Origin: an uncultured Eubacterium sp.
GTDB lineage: Bacteria; Bacillota; Clostridia; Oscillospirales; Acutalibacteraceae
DNA length: 15,867 nucleotides
Direction: 5' to 3'
Assembly: GCA_945979635.1 (NCBI GenBank)
Contig: CAMFPZ010000003.1
Location: forward strand, 1-15,867
The position numbers and the translations under genes are program-made. A model generated the notes under the pieces. It was not told the DNA's origin, did not search any database, and saw nothing but the letters and a program-made list of their open reading frames with translations. This document shows positions 13,391 through 15,867 of this stretch, piece by piece. Position 1 is the stretch's first letter. Each line of letters opens with the position of its first letter.

Positions 13391-14062
13391 ATGATTTTTT
13401 GTGTTGAGGATGACGATGCAATTCGCGATTTGATGATATACGCACTAAATACATCGGGATTTGAGGCAGTTGGATGTGCCGATGCCGAGAGCTTATATAA
13501 CGAGCTTCGCACAACAAAGCCTGAGCTTATTATGCTCGATATAATGCTTCCTGACGAGGATGGTATTTCTATCCTTAAAAGCCTTCGCTCAAACCAAACG
13601 ACTGCCGATATTCCGATTATTATGGCAACTGCAAAGGGTACGGAATATGATAAGGTTATAGGTCTTGATCTCGGGGCAGATGATTATCTTGCAAAGCCGT
13701 TCGGAATGCTCGAAATGGTGTCCAGAGTAAGAGCCGTCCTTCGAAGAAGCTCTAAAGGCATCTCGAATAGCTATATAGTCGGTGACCTAGTGCTCAATAT
13801 GGATGAGCATAATGTCTATATCGGTGGAGAAAGGCTTGAGCTCACCCTAAAGGAATATGACCTGCTTAAGGTGTTTATGGAAAATCAAGGTAGGGTTTTC
13901 AGCCGAGATGAATTGCTTCGGGCTGTTTGGGGAACTGATTATTACGGCGAAACTCGAACTGTCGATGTTCATATCGGCACTCTTCGAATGAAGCTGGGCG
14001 ATTGTGCCGACTATATTAAAACTGTCCGCGGTGTTGGTTACAGAATGGAGAAATCGCTATGA
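13391..14062 (+). CDS. OmpR/PhoB-family response regulator
   Basis: The 223-residue protein pairs a receiver domain (1-118) with a winged-helix DNA-binding domain (about 128-220). The phosphoacceptor is Asp50 in LIMLDIMLP. The acidic pocket is EDDD at 6-9, with Thr80 and Lys102 in AKPF completing the switch residues. The effector domain ends with the typical RTVDVHIGTLRMKLG and IKTVRGVGYRM. The longer frame begins at a TTG overlapping GGAG, so the ATG at 13391, 6 bases past that GGAG, is preferred. Its stop overlaps the start of the histidine kinase gene by four bases, showing translational coupling. The type resembles PhoP/PhoB partners of PhoR kinases, but no phosphate transport gene is visible, so I give no symbol. 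Confidence 0.93.
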   Translation: MIFCVEDDDAIRDLMIYALNTSGFEAVGCADAESLYNELRTTKPELIMLDIMLPDEDGISILKSLRSNQTTADIPIIMATAKGTEYDKVIGLDLGADDYLAKPFGMLEMVSRVRAVLRRSSKGISNSYIVGDLVLNMDEHNVYIGGERLELTLKEYDLLKVFMENQGRVFSRDELLRAVWGTDYYGETRTVDVHIGTLRMKLGDCADYIKTVRGVGYRMEKSL

Positions 14063-15720
14063 CAAAAAAAATCTTTCGCAGCATTTACATAGTTGCAATA
14101 AGTGTTTTTGCTGCTTCGGCGATATTGTTTATGGGTGCCTTGTACAACTATTTCACAGGCGTTCAGCAAAGTCAATTACAAACCCAAGCCACGCTTGCCG
14201 CACAGGGTGTTGCAAACGAGGGTGCGGCATATTTCGACGAGCTGAATACAGACGACCGACTTCGCATAACATGGATAGACACTGATGGTACGGTGCTTTA
14301 CGACACAGAGGGAAACTCGGTTGAAATGGAAAACCATCTTCAGCGAGAGGAGGTTAAGCAGGCTCTGCTTAATGGCACAGGCGAAAGCATAAGATATTCC
14401 TCGACCTTGCTCAAACGCTCGCTTTACTGTGCAAAAAGGATGGACGACGGAACAATTCTTCGTCTTTCTGTTGCACAAAATACAATAATCACTCTGCTTT
14501 TGAGTATGCTTCAGCCGATACTGATTATGTTTGTTGTGGCACTTGTTTTGTCGCTGATTTTGGCATATCGCCTTTCTAACAAAATTGTTAAGCCGTTGAA
14601 TAATCTGAACTTAGACGAACCGCTGAATAACAAGGAATACGAGGAGCTTTCTCCGATTTTGCATAGGATTAGCTCACAGCAACGCCAAATCAAGCTTCAG
14701 CACGATGAGCTCAAGCAAAAGCAAAAGGAATTTGATGCCGTAACACAGGGAATGGCGGAGGGTATAATCCTACTCAATAGCGAATGTGAAATTCTTTCAA
14801 TAAACCCGTCGGCACAAAAAATATTCAATACAAATCCGTTTTGTATTGGAAAATTCATACTCTCCGTGAATAATTCCTTCGAGCTTCAGGAGCTTCTTTT
14901 GAAATCAAGTAAGGGCAAATATTGCGAAAAAATAATAGAGCTCGACGGTGAAAAATATCAGCTTAATGCAAGCCCGATTATTTCCGGTTCAAAGGTATCC
15001 GGTACGGTTCTTCTGCTTTTGAATGTAACCGAAAAGGAAAAAGCGGAGCAACAAAGACGCGAGTTTACGGCGAATGTTTCACACGAGCTGAAAACACCGC
15101 TGCATACAATTTTAGGATGTGCCGAGTTAATGGAAAACAATATGGTTTCCGAGAAGGATGTTCCCGAATTTGCAGGCAAGATTCATTCCCAGGCACAGCG
15201 TATGATTTCGCTTATTGAGGATATAATTAATCTTTCTCATCTTGACGAAGGCTTGCAGGATATGAAAAAGGAGCGTATAAGCCTGCTTGGTATTGCAACC
15301 GAAACAGCCTCGTCCCTGTCTGCACAGGCAAAGCAGAAAGAAATCACTCTTAATGTTGCAGGCGATGATGTCGAAATTGAGGGGGTTGCGAGCCTGATTT
15401 CACAGATAATTTATAATTTAACCGATAACGCAATAAAGTATAATCACAAAAACGGAAGCGTTGATATAAAAATTAAGGATGACGGCGAAACAGCAACCAT
15501 AACCGTAAGCGATACAGGTATCGGAATACCTGAAGAGCATTTGGATCGTATTTTCGAACGATTTTATTGCGTAGACAAGAGTCGTTCAAAGGAAATCGGC
15601 GGCACCGGACTCGGACTTTCCATTGTTAAGCACGCTGCTCGACTGCATAACGCAGCAATCTCTACCCAAAGCACCATAGGACAGGGCACATCAATATCCG
15701 TCACCATCCCAAAGCAATAA
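14059..15720 (+). CDS. PhoR-like membrane sensor histidine kinase
   Basis: The 553-residue kinase has a membrane helix at about 9-31, an extracytoplasmic domain at about 33-140, and a second helix at about 142-170. A linker and a PAS-like domain follow at about 222-325. HisKA has the phosphorylated His342 in SHELKTPL. The ATPase domain has N box NLTDNAIKY (453-461), G1 DTGIGI (485-490) and G2 GGTGLGLSIVK (514-524). All catalytic motifs are intact. The extracytoplasmic segment (WIDTDGTVLYDTEGN, then an RYSSTLL stretch) resembles PhoR/WalK-type sensors. The ATG overlaps the regulator's stop codon (ATGA at 14059-14062). It probably phosphorylates the adjacent regulator. The signal is unknown; phosphate or envelope stress is a guess by family. 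No clear terminator follows. Confidence 0.93.
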   Translation: MTKKIFRSIYIVAISVFAASAILFMGALYNYFTGVQQSQLQTQATLAAQGVANEGAAYFDELNTDDRLRITWIDTDGTVLYDTEGNSVEMENHLQREEVKQALLNGTGESIRYSSTLLKRSLYCAKRMDDGTILRLSVAQNTIITLLLSMLQPILIMFVVALVLSLILAYRLSNKIVKPLNNLNLDEPLNNKEYEELSPILHRISSQQRQIKLQHDELKQKQKEFDAVTQGMAEGIILLNSECEILSINPSAQKIFNTNPFCIGKFILSVNNSFELQELLLKSSKGKYCEKIIELDGEKYQLNASPIISGSKVSGTVLLLLNVTEKEKAEQQRREFTANVSHELKTPLHTILGCAELMENNMVSEKDVPEFAGKIHSQAQRMISLIEDIINLSHLDEGLQDMKKERISLLGIATETASSLSAQAKQKEITLNVAGDDVEIEGVASLISQIIYNLTDNAIKYNHKNGSVDIKIKDDGETATITVSDTGIGIPEEHLDRIFERFYCVDKSRSKEIGGTGLGLSIVKHAARLHNAAISTQSTIGQGTSISVTIPKQ

Positions 15721-15770
15721 TCAAAAGTAAAAGAAATCAAAAAATAATTCCATTTTTCTTCAAAAAAGTC

Positions 15771-15799
15771 TTGACATTTTAATTGTTCTTTGCTATTAT
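15771..15799 (+). promoter_or_regulatory. Strong promoter of the tRNA gene
   Basis: TTGACA (15771-15776), a 17-base spacer and TATTAT (15794-15799) with a TGC extended -10 form a near-consensus promoter. The predicted start, near 15806, lies about 20 bases before the tRNA, as expected for a stable RNA gene. Confidence 0.85.
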
Positions 15800-15825
15800 G
15801 TATAAGCAATTGAAAAGAAAGACAT

Positions 15826-15867
15826 TCCTCCTTAGCTCAGTCGGTAGAGCACTCGGCTGTTAACCGA
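15826..15867 (+). tRNA. tRNA-Asn (anticodon GTT), cut by the window end
   Basis: The sequence from 15826 gives a 7-base acceptor strand TCCTCCT, then TA, a D-stem GCTC/GAGC (15835-15838 and 15847-15850) and an anticodon loop CTGTTAA (15857-15863). The anticodon is GTT at 15859-15861, reading asparagine codons. The anticodon stem CTCGG pairs with the visible CCGA. The variable loop, T arm and 3' end lie outside the window. It may begin a tRNA cluster. Confidence 0.93.

Noticed and set aside
13391..15720. Naming the two-component pair phoP/phoR.
   Set aside because: Domain layout and the sensor segment resemble PhoR, but no pst or phoU gene is present to support phosphate sensing, so the symbols were withheld.

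Overview
The window looks like a chromosomal segment of an anaerobic, spore-forming Firmicute of the Clostridia, probably an Oscillospirales/Ruminococcaceae-like gut bacterium. The support is a moderately AT-rich composition, strong GGAG-type ribosome binding sites, an oxygen-reducing flavodiiron protein, an iron-dependent alcohol dehydrogenase, a D-amino-acid aminotransferase, a clostridial-type OGG1 glycosylase and a SleB-type spore cortex hydrolase. No mobile element, phage gene, CRISPR array or rRNA is visible. The species assignment is inference.

Layout. Bases 1-4257 read rightwards: a short-chain dehydrogenase and a GPH-family symporter, separated by a hairpin terminator, then a separately promoted membrane protein with a zinc ribbon, a kinase fold and two PASTA domains. 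That last protein appears to have lost every catalytic kinase motif. Bases 4324-11692 read leftwards. From right to left these are ogg-rsmE, an FMN-riboswitch-controlled riboflavin transporter (ribU), a DUF1846 protein with an iron alcohol dehydrogenase, a flavodiiron protein (fprA), and a D-amino-acid aminotransferase (dat). Bases 11693-12241 form a gene-free divergent region of about 550 bases. It carries a symmetrical cluster of DnaA-box-like 9-mers. Bases 12242-15720 read rightwards: a small membrane protein and sleB, then an OmpR/PhoR-type two-component pair with overlapping stop and start codons. The window ends inside a tRNA-Asn gene with a near-consensus promoter.

How the parts work together. 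The DUF1846, alcohol dehydrogenase and fprA genes have no terminator between them. They probably share a transcript, with fprA also having its own promoter, and the set suits fermentative redox balance and oxygen defence. ribU supplies riboflavin for flavin cofactors such as the FMN of FprA, and an FMN-sensing leader shuts it down. In that leader, eight bases at the 5' edge of the aptamer are exactly complementary to the left arm of the terminator, which gives a clear switching mechanism. ogg and rsmE are housekeeping DNA-repair and rRNA-modification genes.

The least ordinary items are the PASTA pseudokinase, the inverted 9-mer cluster at 11939-12068, and a terminator-like hairpin at the very 5' end of the DUF1846 transcript. 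For several genes the longest open frame starts at a TTG inside the Shine-Dalgarno sequence; I moved those starts to the ATG just downstream.
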